A stretch of DNA of 64,000 nt from Henriciella sp. Its GTDB lineage: Bacteria; Pseudomonadota; Alphaproteobacteria; Caulobacterales; Hyphomonadaceae. Positions within the stretch are counted from its first letter, which is position 1; each line of letters starts with the position of its first letter. A model generated the notes under the pieces. It searched no databases. It was not told the DNA's origin and worked only from the letters and a program-made list of their open reading frames with translations. The stretch spans positions 1-64,000 of the forward strand of contig JAEPOM010000010.1 in the NCBI GenBank assembly GCA_017642885.1. Reading direction: 5' to 3'. Both the position numbers and the translations under genes were made by a program. Shown one piece after another: positions 50,529 to 59,982 of this stretch.

Positions 50529-51859
50529 CGCGCTTCCACGTTTCCAGCCGCCTTGGCTTCCAGCGCTGGCATCAGCAGTCCCTTGAGATAATCAAACGAC
50601 ATCTCGATCCCATTGCTGGGTTCGGTCAGGAACTGATCCAGTCCCTTGTGCAAGGCGTGGGCGAGGTCGGCTTGCGGGTCGGTCCCGAACTCGAACAAGC
50701 CGGCACGGACCATCGGTGCGATCTCTTCATAGGTGGTCATCAGGCGGCGGAACAGTTGCAACATATCGTTCTGTTCATCCGTTGCAGCCGTGGGCAGGCT
50801 GCGGGAGACGCTGCGCAGCACATCAATGGCCGGATAGTGACCGCGTTCCGCAATCTTGCGCGACAGGACGATATGCCCGTCGAGAATGCCGCGGACCATG
50901 TCGGCGACGGGTTCTTCAAAATCTGAGCCCGCGACCAGGACTGAGAAGATCGCGGTTATGTCTCCGCTGGTCTTTGCGCCAGGACCGGTTCGCTCGGCGA
51001 GTTCAGAAACGACACGCACGGTGGAGGGCGGAAACGCATTGAGCGCGGGGGTCTCGCCGGCCATTAGGGCTGTCTCGCGGTGGGCTTCGGCAAAACGGGT
51101 GAGCGAATCGAAAAGCAGAAGGACCGAATGTCCCTGGTCTCGATAATACTCCGCCGCGGCCATGGCGCAGTAGGCCGCGCGTTTTTTTGCACCTGGTGGT
51201 TCGCTAGCGGTGGCCGCGACGATTGTAGTCTTGGGCAGAATTTCCGGAGGCAGGACGCTATCGATGAACTCCTGTACCTCACGGCTGCGTTCCCCGATCA
51301 GAGCGATCACGACGCGGTCCGCGCTCATGCCGCCCGCCAGGCGCCCAAGCAGAGTCGATTTCCCTACGCCCGAACCCGCAAACAGGCCGATACGTTGGCC
51401 GCGGCAGATCGGCAAAAGCGTGTCGGTCACATTGAGTTGCGTCGGAAGGCGTGGCCCGAGGGGTTTGCGCTCAGCAGGTGATACCGGGTCGCGATGAAGC
51501 GGTGCGATCACCGTTCTGGAGCCCGAGACGTCTGGCACACGGCGCATCTGGACCTGTCCGCGATAATCGATCAGCGCGCCAAGCCAGTGGTCACCAACTT
51601 CGACATGGTCCTGGTGCGAAACATAGGCGCGGTCGCCAATCCGAAGAGCATCCGTGGAGCTGTACATCAGCACTTTTGCGCCGTCGCCGGTCACCGTCAT
51701 GATCTCGCCGATCAGGTGCTGGCCGGGTTTCTCGATAATCACGCTATCGCCAATCCCTGAGGCGTGACTGATTCCGGCAAGCGAGATCATTCCGGGAAGA
51801 ATCTCGGTTACCGACCCCCAAAGGCGTCCGGGCGATGTGAATTGGCTTTGCGTCGTCAA
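50525..51859 (-). CDS. fliI: FliI, flagellar export ATPase
   Basis: The 444-residue protein has the Walker A motif GSGVGKST (162-169), ALIGERSREVQEFI, VLLLFDSLTRFAEAHRE (Walker B) and the F1-like C-terminal domain. It unfolds and feeds export substrates. It is divergent from flgB. Confidence 0.96.
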   Translation of the reverse strand: MTTQSQFTSPGRLWGSVTEILPGMISLAGISHASGIGDSVIIEKPGQHLIGEIMTVTGDGAKVLMYSSTDALRIGDRAYVSHQDHVEVGDHWLGALIDYRGQVQMRRVPDVSGSRTVIAPLHRDPVSPAERKPLGPRLPTQLNVTDTLLPICRGQRIGLFAGSGVGKSTLLGRLAGGMSADRVVIALIGERSREVQEFIDSVLPPEILPKTTIVAATASEPPGAKKRAAYCAMAAAEYYRDQGHSVLLLFDSLTRFAEAHRETALMAGETPALNAFPPSTVRVVSELAERTGPGAKTSGDITAIFSVLVAGSDFEEPVADMVRGILDGHIVLSRKIAERGHYPAIDVLRSVSRSLPTAATDEQNDMLQLFRRLMTTYEEIAPMVRAGLFEFGTDPQADLAHALHKGLDQFLTEPSNGIEMSFDYLKGLLMPALEAKAAGNVEAR

Positions 51860-51948
51860 AAGTTAATTAAACCCAGGGTATCTGTTAATCCTTTCTTCAA
51901 CTTATAGTCGCAAATTTTGCCAAACTGTTAACTTATGGGGATTTCTTG

Positions 51949-52308
51949 ATGCTGTCTGATATGTCGCTCTTCCAAATCTATGGGGCGATGGCGCGGCACG
52001 CGGCAGAAACGCAGAAAACCAGTGCGGGAAATCTCGCCCGTGCGAATGAGCCTGGCTACAAAGCTGTCGAAGTTGAATCCTTTGCCGAATTCATGACGCG
52101 GACCAGCCATCAAGCAGGCGGACTCGATTTTTCGCAAGGGTTTGACCAGCGCCTGACGACCGGGGCTGCCGCACCAAATGGCAATACGGTCAGCATCGAG
52201 GAAGAAGTGTTCAAATCCGCCGAAGCGGTTGGCAAGCACACAATGGCGCTGAATGTCTACACCAAATCCATGGACCTGATGAAACTCGCGCTCGGGCGCC
52301 GAACATAG
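51949..52308 (+). CDS. flgB: FlgB, proximal rod protein
   Basis: The 119-residue protein has the rod family pattern KTSAGNLARANEPGYKAVEV and ends with KSMDLMKLALGRR. It heads the operon flgB-flgC-fliE-fliQ-flhA-fliR-flhB-fliJ. The ATG at 51949 is preferred to the TTG three bases earlier. Confidence 0.93.
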   Translation: MLSDMSLFQIYGAMARHAAETQKTSAGNLARANEPGYKAVEVESFAEFMTRTSHQAGGLDFSQGFDQRLTTGAAAPNGNTVSIEEEVFKSAEAVGKHTMALNVYTKSMDLMKLALGRRT

Positions 52309-52319
52309 GGGCTTAAGTC

Positions 52320-52703
52320 ATGAATCCATTTGATTTTTCCATGCAACAAGCCGTCGCGGGGATGCGAACGCAGTCTCAGCGAATCACGGTTGGAGCCGAG
52401 AATGTCTCGAACGCGGACACGCCCGGATACAAGAGAAAGATTCTCGTCAGTGATCCGCCGGCCGGCAGCAATGTCTCGTTTGCCGCTTTGCGTACCGTGC
52501 TCGATCAAACGCCCGGCGCAGCGGAGTTCAATCCGGAACACCCGATGGCTGATCCAGAAGGTTATGTGACGCTGTCCAATGTCTCCCTGGTCACCGAAAT
52601 GGCTGACCTGCGTGAAGCCAGCCGATCCTATGAAGCTAATCTCAACTCATTCCAACAGGCTCGCACAATGTACAATTCATTGCTCGAAGTCTTGCGGCGC
52701 TAA
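52320..52703 (+). CDS. flgC: FlgC, proximal rod protein
   Basis: The 127-residue protein has TVGAENVSNADTPGYKRK, PEGYVTLSNVSLVTEMADLR and ends NSFQQARTMYNSLLEVLRR. It follows flgB by 11 bp. Confidence 0.95.
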   Translation: MNPFDFSMQQAVAGMRTQSQRITVGAENVSNADTPGYKRKILVSDPPAGSNVSFAALRTVLDQTPGAAEFNPEHPMADPEGYVTLSNVSLVTEMADLREASRSYEANLNSFQQARTMYNSLLEVLRR

Positions 52704-52713
52704 GGAGGGTTAA

Positions 52714-53010
52714 GTGACCAATTTCGGATTTGGCGCCTACGCCTCGATCAACCCCGCAAAGATCCAGACGCCGACCAGCGGCGGGGCCAAGCCTGCACAG
52801 GACGACAACCCGGTTACCAAGGGCGTCTCCGACTTCAAAACCGCCATCCAGGAAGCTGAAAAAGCCGCTGTCGAGACGGCTGTGACGGGCGCTGATCCGC
52901 ACGCCATGGTCGAAGCGTTGGCGAATGCTGAAATGGTCCTCGAAACCGCTGTGACGGTGCGCGACAAGGTTGTCGAAGCCTATCAGGAACTGCTGCGTAT
53001 GCCAGTCTAG
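52714..53010 (+). CDS. fliE: FliE, MS ring-rod junction protein
   Basis: The 98-residue protein begins with GTG after AGGAGG. It has DPHAMVEALANAEMVLETAV and KVVEAYQELLRMPV, the FliE ending. It joins the rod to FliF and enters the gate. Confidence 0.94.
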   Translation: MTNFGFGAYASINPAKIQTPTSGGAKPAQDDNPVTKGVSDFKTAIQEAEKAAVETAVTGADPHAMVEALANAEMVLETAVTVRDKVVEAYQELLRMPV

Positions 53011-53023
53011 ATGGAGCCAGGGG

Positions 53024-53290
53024 ATGATGGGCGAATCTGAAATTTTTGAGGTCCTGCGCGCATCGCTATGGACCGCAGTGCTGATGGGGCTTCCCATTCT
53101 CGGTGTGACGCTGGTGCTCGGTTTTGCGATCGGCCTGGTTCAAGCGCTGACATCAGTACAAGAAATGACTCTGACCTTCGTGCCGAAGATTGTTGCGGTG
53201 GTCGTCGTGTTCTTCTTCAGCATCGGGTACATGACGCGCGTCTGTCTCGATCTGTTCAATAATACAATCATTCCTTTGGTTTTGGGCTAG
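53024..53290 (+). CDS. fliQ: FliQ, flagellar export gate protein
   Basis: The 88-residue protein has two membrane helices with ASLWTAVLMGLPILGVTLVL, then ALTSVQEMTLTFVPKIVAV and SIGYMTRVCLDLFN. This is FliQ length and pattern. The ATG at 53024 or 53027 may be used; both follow CCAGGGG. Confidence 0.95.
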   Translation: MMGESEIFEVLRASLWTAVLMGLPILGVTLVLGFAIGLVQALTSVQEMTLTFVPKIVAVVVVFFFSIGYMTRVCLDLFNNTIIPLVLG

Positions 53291-53297
53291 GGCGCGG

Positions 53298-55376
53298 ATG
53301 TCAGATATGAAACTGCTCGACTTGTCCAAACCGACAGCGCTACTCGCCATCGGATTGATGCTCGTCATTCTCGTCATGGTTTTGCCCGTGCCAGCTTGGG
53401 TGCTCGACTTGGGGCTGACGGCATCTTTTGCCTTCGCGATCCTGATTTTCACGACGTCGATCTTTATAGAAAAGCCGCTCGACTTTTCTTCCTTTCCAAG
53501 CGTGCTGTTGGCATCGCTGATCCTGCGTCTCGCGCTCAATGTCTCCTCGACGAAACTGATTATCTCTGAAGGCCATTCGGGAACGGATGCCGCAGGCGGG
53601 GTCATTGAAGGTTTCGCCATGTTCATAATGGGCGGTAATTTGTTCGTTGGTCTCGTCGTCTTTGGCGTTCTGATTATCGTGAATTTCATGGTCATTACCA
53701 AAGGTGCAGGGCGCATGGCCGAGGTCGGTGCGCGATTTGCCCTGGACGCTATGCCTGGCAAGCAGTTGGCGATCGACTCTGATCTGGCGGTCGGTGCGAT
53801 CAGCCACGAAGAAGCGCGCCAGCGGCGACAAAAGGAACAAGAGGAAGCCGGCTTCCTCGGTTCCCTTGATGGCGCCTCCAAGTTTGTCAAAGGCGATGCG
53901 ATTGCGGGCCTGCTGATTACCGCGCTCAACCTGATTGCAGGGATTGGCTTCGGTGTCGCCGCCCACGGCCTCTCGATTGGCGAGGCTGCGGCCAACTATT
54001 CAGTCCTGACAGTTGGCGACGGGCTCGTCTCCCAGATCCCAGCGGTGATCGTTTCCGTATCGGCAGCGCTGCTCCTCTCCAAGGGGCGTGATGACGGCGC
54101 GATTGACGAAGCGCTTGGAAAGCAGCTGGGCGGCAATGCGACGGCGCTGATGATCGTCGCGGGCTTGCTGCTGGTGTTTGCGCTATTTCCGGGATTGCCG
54201 TTCTTGCCCTTCATGGCCGCATCGGCCGGGTTCGGGATCGCGGCCTTCTACCTTCGAAAACAACAACAGGAAATCGAAGAGAACGTCGCGACTGAAGAAG
54301 AGGAAGAAACAAAACGGGCAGAGCAGATTGGCGACTCCATTCACTCTGACGAAATTCACCTCGAAGTCGCGCCTGACCTCGTCGCGACTGTCCTGCAAGG
54401 CGATAGCGGGATTGAGGCGCGTATCGAAAAGATCCGCCGGTACATCGCGGAAGAGTACGGGTTCGTGCTTCCATCCATTCGGATGACGGATAACCCGACG
54501 CTGGAGCGCAATGTTTATCGCCTCAAGATCCAGGGTGTGCCCGTCGATACTGGCCTACTGCGCCCCGGTTCAATGTTGGCGCTGATGGAAGAAGACCAGC
54601 TGCCACATTTGCAAGGCGAGAAGGTCCTCGAACCCGTCTACAAAGCCTCCGCGCGCTGGCTGCCGACAACCAAGAAACAGGAATTGGTCGCCGCTGGCGT
54701 TCCGGTCATTGAGCCGATTGAAGTCCTCGCGACCCACATGTTGGAGCTGATCCAGGCGAACTTCTCCCTGATCTTTACGCGCATGGTGATGCTCAACACA
54801 CTCGATGCGCTTACCAGCGTGACGGATGAGGATCGCGCCGCGGGCAATAAGCGCCTGCTCGACGAGTACATTCCGGCTAAAGTCGCGCCGGAGCTCTTGC
54901 TGTCCGTGCTACGCGCTTTGTTGGAAGAGCGGGTGTCGGTCCGCAATATCTTCCTGATACTCGAAACAGTGGGCGAGGCGAAATCTCAAGGCGCCACGGT
55001 AACCCATATCATCGAACTCGTGCGCCAGCGCCTGTCATTCCAGATCCTGAACAAACTCCAGGATGGCGAAGGCCGCCTTCCGTTGGTGCAGCTTTCGACC
55101 AATTGGGAGCAGCGATTTGCAGAGCATGAAATCAAGTCAGAAGCCGGAGCGACGGATATAGCGTTGCCGCCAGAACTGTTCAGTGAGTTGTTGAATGGAA
55201 TTCAGGAGAAGCTCAACGAAACTGCGTCACGCGGCGTCGTCGCATCGATTGCAACATCATCCAAGCGTAGGCGCTTCCTGCAGACCGTGCTGGCCAGCAA
55301 AGGCATCCGGAACGCGGTGCTCGCCTATGAAGAGATCAAGTCAGGAACCAAACCGCAAATCGTAGGGGTTGTATGA
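53298..55376 (+). CDS. flhA: FlhA, flagellar export gate protein
   Basis: The 692-residue protein has about eight membrane helices, the FHIPEP-family segment LILRLALNVSSTKLIISEGH and FVKGDAIAGLLITALNLIAG, and a long cytoplasmic domain of about 350 residues (VRNIFLILETVGEA). It selects substrates. It overlaps fliR by 4 bp. Confidence 0.97.
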   Translation: MSDMKLLDLSKPTALLAIGLMLVILVMVLPVPAWVLDLGLTASFAFAILIFTTSIFIEKPLDFSSFPSVLLASLILRLALNVSSTKLIISEGHSGTDAAGGVIEGFAMFIMGGNLFVGLVVFGVLIIVNFMVITKGAGRMAEVGARFALDAMPGKQLAIDSDLAVGAISHEEARQRRQKEQEEAGFLGSLDGASKFVKGDAIAGLLITALNLIAGIGFGVAAHGLSIGEAAANYSVLTVGDGLVSQIPAVIVSVSAALLLSKGRDDGAIDEALGKQLGGNATALMIVAGLLLVFALFPGLPFLPFMAASAGFGIAAFYLRKQQQEIEENVATEEEEETKRAEQIGDSIHSDEIHLEVAPDLVATVLQGDSGIEARIEKIRRYIAEEYGFVLPSIRMTDNPTLERNVYRLKIQGVPVDTGLLRPGSMLALMEEDQLPHLQGEKVLEPVYKASARWLPTTKKQELVAAGVPVIEPIEVLATHMLELIQANFSLIFTRMVMLNTLDALTSVTDEDRAAGNKRLLDEYIPAKVAPELLLSVLRALLEERVSVRNIFLILETVGEAKSQGATVTHIIELVRQRLSFQILNKLQDGEGRLPLVQLSTNWEQRFAEHEIKSEAGATDIALPPELFSELLNGIQEKLNETASRGVVASIATSSKRRRFLQTVLASKGIRNAVLAYEEIKSGTKPQIVGVV

Positions 55377-56131
55377 TCCCGATCATCAACCTGCTCGGGC
55401 CCGACCTGGCAGATTGGGTCGGACAGTTCATGTTGACGGTCGCGAGACTGTCATTCGTGATCATCCTTATCCCCGGTATCGGCGAAAGAGTTATCCCAGC
55501 TCAGGCTCGTGTGATGGTTCTGCTCGCATTGTCCGCGGCAATTTCCGGGCTCGGCATCACAGACTATGAAATGCCGACGCGAATTGCGGATTTCATGTTC
55601 GTCCTGTTCACCGAAGCCTTGCTCAGCCTGTTCCTCGGCATCGGATTGCGACTCATCATCTGGGTGCTTGGTATTGCAGGTGCAGTGATCGCGCAGTCGA
55701 TCGGCTTGTCGCAGTTTCTTGGCGTCGCGCTTGAAGATGAAGCCCAGACGGCCACAGCCAATCTGCTGACTATGGCGGGGGCGGCTTTGCTATTCTCGAT
55801 GAATTTCCACCTGGAAGTGATCAGTAGTTGGATCGGGCTCTATGAGACTGTGCCGGTCGGGGCCGTGTCGTGGACCGGGCAAGCCTACCTGTTTGACAGC
55901 ATCTATGCCGCATTCGCGTTTGCGATCATGCTGTCCTGGCCGTTCGTGGCGATGAACCTTTTGTACAATATCTGTCTCGGCTTCATCAACAAAGCCATGC
56001 CGCAAATGATGGTGGCCTTTGTCGGGGCGCCGTTCCTGGTTGGGGCAGGACTGTTCCTGCTCGCCGTGTCTATCGGATCGCTTCTGATGGTTTGGCAGGA
56101 GCGGATCATTCAACTGATTGTTTGGTTATAG
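55373..56131 (+). CDS. fliR: FliR, flagellar export gate protein
   Basis: The 252-residue protein has about six membrane helices with RLSFVIILIPGIGERVIPAQ and NIGLSQFLG-like segment (IGLSQFLGVALEDEAQTATA) and a C-terminal FINKAMPQMMVAFVGAPF stretch. It starts within the flhA stop (ATGA). Confidence 0.94.
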   Translation: MIPIINLLGPDLADWVGQFMLTVARLSFVIILIPGIGERVIPAQARVMVLLALSAAISGLGITDYEMPTRIADFMFVLFTEALLSLFLGIGLRLIIWVLGIAGAVIAQSIGLSQFLGVALEDEAQTATANLLTMAGAALLFSMNFHLEVISSWIGLYETVPVGAVSWTGQAYLFDSIYAAFAFAIMLSWPFVAMNLLYNICLGFINKAMPQMMVAFVGAPFLVGAGLFLLAVSIGSLLMVWQERIIQLIVWL

Positions 56132-56137
56132 GGCGGC

Positions 56138-57226
56138 ATGGCTGATCAAGAAGACCAGTCCGGCGAAAAGGAGTTTGAAGCCTCCGACGAGCGGCTGCGA
56201 CAGGCGCGCGAGGATGGCGATGTCCCGATGTCCAAGGAGGCCAATACACTCGGTCTCCTGATCGGTATCGGTCTCGCCGCCATCATCTTCGTTTCTTTCA
56301 CATCAGGACAGCTCTCGGACGGGTTTTCGAGTCTGTTTTATTATGCAGAAGAGTATGCCACCGACATCTTTACAGATCACGGTGTGCAAACCCGCCGAAC
56401 GTTGGCTGACATCATGTTTTCGATCTTGCCCATCTTCATGGTGTTGGCCGCTTGCGTGCTACTGGTCCTGATCCTTCAGCAGGGCATCGCCTTCTCCACG
56501 AAGAAGATCCAGCCAGACGTGAAGAAGCTGTCGCCGGTTGAAAACATCAAGAAAAAGTACGGCGCGAAGGGCTTGCTCGATTTTCTGAAAGACGCAGCAA
56601 AGATGATCTTTGCAGGTCTGATTGCAGCATATTTTCTACTCTATTTCGCGACGGAGTATTACGGTGCCAGCGCACTCGGGCGCGAAGGTCTGGGGGAGTT
56701 TACGCTCAATCAGATCCTGAAACTGATCTTCTATTTCGGCATATTCCAGCTGGCGCTCGCGCTGCTCGACTTGCCACTGCAGACATACTTGCACGGCCAG
56801 CGTTTGCGCATGACGCGCGAAGACCTCAAGAAAGAGATGAAGCAGAGCGAGGGTGATCCGCAGCTCAAACAGCAACGCCGCGAGCGTGGTACGCAAATTA
56901 CGCGCAGCGACATGCTCAAAAACGTTGAGAGCGCCACTGTCATCATGGTCAACCCGGAGCACTATGCGGTCGCCCTGAAATGGGATCCCGACAGCGATAA
57001 TGCACCGGTCTGTGTCGCCAAGGGCGTTGACCATCTGGCCGCCAAGATCCGCGAAGTGGCACAGGCAAACGGAATTCCGATCTATCGCGATCCGCCCACG
57101 ACGCGATCCATGTATCGACTCGTTGAAATTGATGAAGAGATCAAACACGAGCACTTCGCGGCCGTGGCTGCAGCCATTCAATATGTTGATCGCGTGCGTC
57201 AGCACATAGGAAAACGTGATGGCTGA
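56138..57226 (+). CDS. flhB: FlhB, flagellar export switch protein with NPEH motif
   Basis: The 362-residue protein has a polar N-terminus (EKEFEASDERLRQAREDGDV), four membrane helices and a C-terminal cytoplasmic domain. The autocleavage motif, normally NPTH, reads NPEH (Asn272-Pro273-Glu274-His275, in VNPEHYAVALKWD). Asn and Pro at the cut site are kept. It switches export specificity after FliK signals. The end overlaps the next gene by 8 bp. Confidence 0.95.
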   Translation: MADQEDQSGEKEFEASDERLRQAREDGDVPMSKEANTLGLLIGIGLAAIIFVSFTSGQLSDGFSSLFYYAEEYATDIFTDHGVQTRRTLADIMFSILPIFMVLAACVLLVLILQQGIAFSTKKIQPDVKKLSPVENIKKKYGAKGLLDFLKDAAKMIFAGLIAAYFLLYFATEYYGASALGREGLGEFTLNQILKLIFYFGIFQLALALLDLPLQTYLHGQRLRMTREDLKKEMKQSEGDPQLKQQRRERGTQITRSDMLKNVESATVIMVNPEHYAVALKWDPDSDNAPVCVAKGVDHLAAKIREVAQANGIPIYRDPPTTRSMYRLVEIDEEIKHEHFAAVAAAIQYVDRVRQHIGKRDG

Positions 57227-57545
57227 GCCGAATGATATTGTACCGTGGCTGCTTGACTTGAAGCATCAGAACCAGGTGCGCCGGTTGAGTGCCGTGATGA
57301 CGGAGATCCGGTTGGTCGAACGCAAGCGACAGGAGCTTCGTGAGGAGCGCGCGAAACTCGACGTCGACCCAAATGGGTTTACCCGAATCAGTCTGCAAAA
57401 TGGTTACGGACGTTACCTTCAGGCGCGCACCGAAGCTCTCGACACGCAGATTCTCGCGCTGAAGGAAAAGGCATCTGAGATTCAGAATAGTATAAAAGAA
57501 ACAATGTGTTCGCAGTCGGTTTTGCGCGAAGATGGCGGCGTGTAA
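57219..57545 (+). CDS. FliJ-like coiled-coil protein
   Basis: The 108-residue protein is mostly coiled coil (RRLSAVMTEIRLVERKRQEL, then EALDTQILALKEKASEIQN). A coiled-coil protein of this size after flhB is consistent with FliJ, the stalk of the export ATPase. Similarity is weak. A small palindrome GTAAAC-AA-GTTTAC overlaps its stop. Confidence 0.55.
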   Translation: MAEPNDIVPWLLDLKHQNQVRRLSAVMTEIRLVERKRQELREERAKLDVDPNGFTRISLQNGYGRYLQARTEALDTQILALKEKASEIQNSIKETMCSQSVLREDGGV

Positions 57546-57642
57546 ACAAGTTTACCTTCTCTTCACCATGTCCGTCATACTATCTCAGCGCGAATAAGCG
57601 GCATTTTCAATTATAACACGCCGCACGCAAATGGAGAGAAAT

Positions 57643-58005
57643 ATGAGTGCCAAGACACCGTCACACGTGGACCATCAAGTTGGTCGTCGAATCCGTCAAG
57701 CGCGCCGCGATGCGAAGCTTACGCAAGAGCAGCTTGGAAACATGATCGGCCTGACGTTTCAGCAGGTTCAGAAATACGAAAAAGGCGTGAACCGCGTTTC
57801 TGCCGGAACCCTTTATGAGATTTCGCAGGTCCTGGATCTTCCGATCAGCTGGTTCTTCGACGAAGACGTGGTCAACCGTATCGGTGAACCAGACGCATGC
57901 GATACAATTGAATTTAGCGACTGCATGAACCTGCTCCTTGATTTGCGTCAGAGCAGCAATCTTGGACCGGTGCGCGAAGTGCTGCGCCTCGCAGGCGCGC
58001 GCTAA
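57643..58005 (+). CDS. XRE-family helix-turn-helix regulator
   Basis: The 120-residue protein has a Cro/C1-type helix-turn-helix (RRDAKLTQEQLGNMIGLTFQ then QVQKYEKGVNRVSAGTLYEI) and a C-terminal tail of 45 residues. The start at 57643 follows GGAGAG. It comes right after the flagellar export operon and may regulate it, which is inference. It is similar to the XRE genes at 61589 and 62035. Confidence 0.9.
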   Translation: MSAKTPSHVDHQVGRRIRQARRDAKLTQEQLGNMIGLTFQQVQKYEKGVNRVSAGTLYEISQVLDLPISWFFDEDVVNRIGEPDACDTIEFSDCMNLLLDLRQSSNLGPVREVLRLAGAR

Positions 58006-58057
58006 CCTTTCGGGCTTTCCCATTTGCATGTGTGGCGGCCTCGTGCAGAGGCATCCT

Positions 58058-58393
58058 TCAGGATGCCTGCGCGTAGGTCGCCATTGAGCCGCCATCGGAC
58101 TGCATGAAGGCTTCGAGATCTCTGATCACAGACACGATAAGTTGGGATTCAATTTCGTCTTCGCCAATGTCGCCATTCGGAGACACGAAGCTCTCCCAAA
58201 GCTTGAGTTTGAGCAGCATATCAGCCGGGCTTTGTGCTGCCTTGGCCGTCATAGCTTTTAGAATATCCACCTGAGTATCAAGCTCGGCATCTGCCAGCTC
58301 TTCGGTTTCTATTGACTGAGAAAAGTGAGCGTGACGCCGCATGGACTTCGTCCATTGTGGCATTTCGCGATCAATCAGTGGATCCGACCCCAT
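58058..58393 (-). CDS. hypothetical protein, 111 residues
   Basis: I do not recognise this protein. It is acidic and mostly helical with no membrane segment. A region ADAELDTQVDILKAMTAKAA suggests helix pairs. Its stop lies in an 8-bp perfect hairpin (AGGCATCC, TTCA, GGATGCCT, 58049-58068). The gap beyond its start (58394-58559) holds no gene I can support. Confidence 0.6.
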   Translation of the reverse strand: MGSDPLIDREMPQWTKSMRRHAHFSQSIETEELADAELDTQVDILKAMTAKAAQSPADMLLKLKLWESFVSPNGDIGEDEIESQLIVSVIRDLEAFMQSDGGSMATYAQAS

Positions 58394-58559
58394 TCTAATA
58401 ATCCTTTCGAGTGTTCCGCAGTTTCTCGTAGCGGGCGCTACACCATTTATTATGCGGGGTAGGTCGGGATTGTTCCCGTCCCACTCAAAAAAAAGTCAGA
58501 AAAATTCAGTCGGCTTTTTGGTTACCGAATTGTGCGATCAAATTGCGTCTCGCTGAGAC

Positions 58560-58748
58560 TCACTCAGAACTATCTTCGCCCATGGCGTCCCGGCGTTCTT
58601 TTTCCTTCAGCGCTTCGATCAGCTGTTTGAGTTTCTCGGGAACAGGTTCGTTCAACACTTCCTGGTAACGCGCTCTCAGCGCGTCGCCTAAGGGTGTCTT
58701 GTCGCGCCATTCTGGCGGTAATTCAGGTAAATCCTTTTTACCCGACAT
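58560..58748 (-). CDS. NepR-like anti-sigma factor
   Basis: The 62-residue protein has the NepR core LGDALRARYQEVLNEPVPEK followed by LKQLIEAL, with a polar tail. NepR holds the stress sigma factor EcfG until PhyR-P binds it. The short length and motif fit; phyR and ecfG are not seen here. The ATG at 58748 is chosen because upstream codons look non-coding. Confidence 0.62.
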   Translation of the reverse strand: MSGKKDLPELPPEWRDKTPLGDALRARYQEVLNEPVPEKLKQLIEALKEKERRDAMGEDSSE

Positions 58749-58871
58749 AAGCGTAAACCCTACCAATATCCCCTTTGAGTGAGCAGTTGGACACGAAACC
58801 GACGCGTTATAGCAAGGTGGTGAGTTATATAATTTCTGCAATACACCTTATGCGTTATTCAACAGCCGGTA

Positions 58872-59861
58872 TTACGCATTTTGATGTACTGAAATGGGGG
58901 GATTGGCCAGATCCACCGCGATTTCGTCCTGATCCGCGGTGAGCGGGTGGATGAAGTTCGGTCGGAACCAGGGTGAGAATTTCTGGTTAAACAGGCCGCG
59001 CAGCCAATCGATCACAATTTGGGCGCGGGCGAGACGTCGGACGCGTTCTGTATAAGTAAGCCAGAAACGAATCGGAGCGACCTCCGGAAGCATCAGTGGT
59101 TCCATATTCTTGCCCAGGCTGTGCACGTAAGTTGGCAACAAGGCGATGCCGCCTCCATTGGCACACACCTCGATCATCACCGACCCTGAATTGGTGACCA
59201 ATGAGAAATCGATCAGGTCGCGAAACTGCTTCGCTTTTGGCGCCCAACGTTCCATCTGGTTCACATACCCTGAATGGATGATGCAGCGATGATTGTGCAG
59301 GTCAAACAGGCTGGCGGGGCGACCGAATGTTTCCAGGTATTCCGGTGCAGCGAAGAAGCAGTAGTGCAGGATGCCTAGCTTTTTCGAGACAATCTCTTGC
59401 CGCACGGGCTCGCTGAACTGAATGGCAATCTCCGATTTTTCGTTTAGTAGGTCGGCGTCCGGCTGATCCGTGGTGACCAGACGCAATTCGATCTTGGGGT
59501 TCTGCAGGTGAAACTCGGGAAGGTGCGGGGCGATCCAATGCGCAGCGAGCCCGTCCCCGGTGCAGAGCGTGACGGGACCTTCAGCGGGCAGGTCATGATC
59601 CAGCACATCGCTGCGCAAGCCATCTGCAGCGTCCGACATAATCTCGGCATATCGCAGCGCCTTCTTTCCGGCCTCAGTCAGCGTGACGCCGCGTGGTGAC
59701 CGGTACAGCAACCGCGCATTGAGCGTGCGTTCCAGTTCGTCGATCTTGCGGGACACCGTGGGTGCCGTTTCTTTCAGCCGCGTCGCTGCAGCATTCATGC
59801 TTCCCAGTTCAGCGACCACGCTGAAGACTTTAAGCTTATCCCAGTCCAGATTTTCAAACAT
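58872..59861 (-). CDS. LysR-family transcriptional regulator
   Basis: The 329-residue protein has the helix-turn-helix GSMNAAATRLKETAPTVSRK and an effector domain. The C-terminus is extended by about 35 residues. It is divergent from the acetyltransferase-like operon at 59983 and may regulate it. Confidence 0.92.
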   Translation of the reverse strand: MFENLDWDKLKVFSVVAELGSMNAAATRLKETAPTVSRKIDELERTLNARLLYRSPRGVTLTEAGKKALRYAEIMSDAADGLRSDVLDHDLPAEGPVTLCTGDGLAAHWIAPHLPEFHLQNPKIELRLVTTDQPDADLLNEKSEIAIQFSEPVRQEIVSKKLGILHYCFFAAPEYLETFGRPASLFDLHNHRCIIHSGYVNQMERWAPKAKQFRDLIDFSLVTNSGSVMIEVCANGGGIALLPTYVHSLGKNMEPLMLPEVAPIRFWLTYTERVRRLARAQIVIDWLRGLFNQKFSPWFRPNFIHPLTADQDEIAVDLANPPISVHQNA

Positions 59862-59982
59862 TCCGCCGCAGCCGTTTCACTATCCACCACCCTATTACAT
59901 TTCTGTACTACCGTAATTCGATTCTGTCTGCATCGACGTGCCTCGAATTGTGTCATCCAAAAAGAAGAGAAGGAGAGCAGCG

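Noticed and set aside
58049-58068. Rho-independent terminator
   Set aside because: The 8-bp stem is perfect but there is no T-tract on either strand; it is noted only as a hairpin at the end of the gene at 58058.
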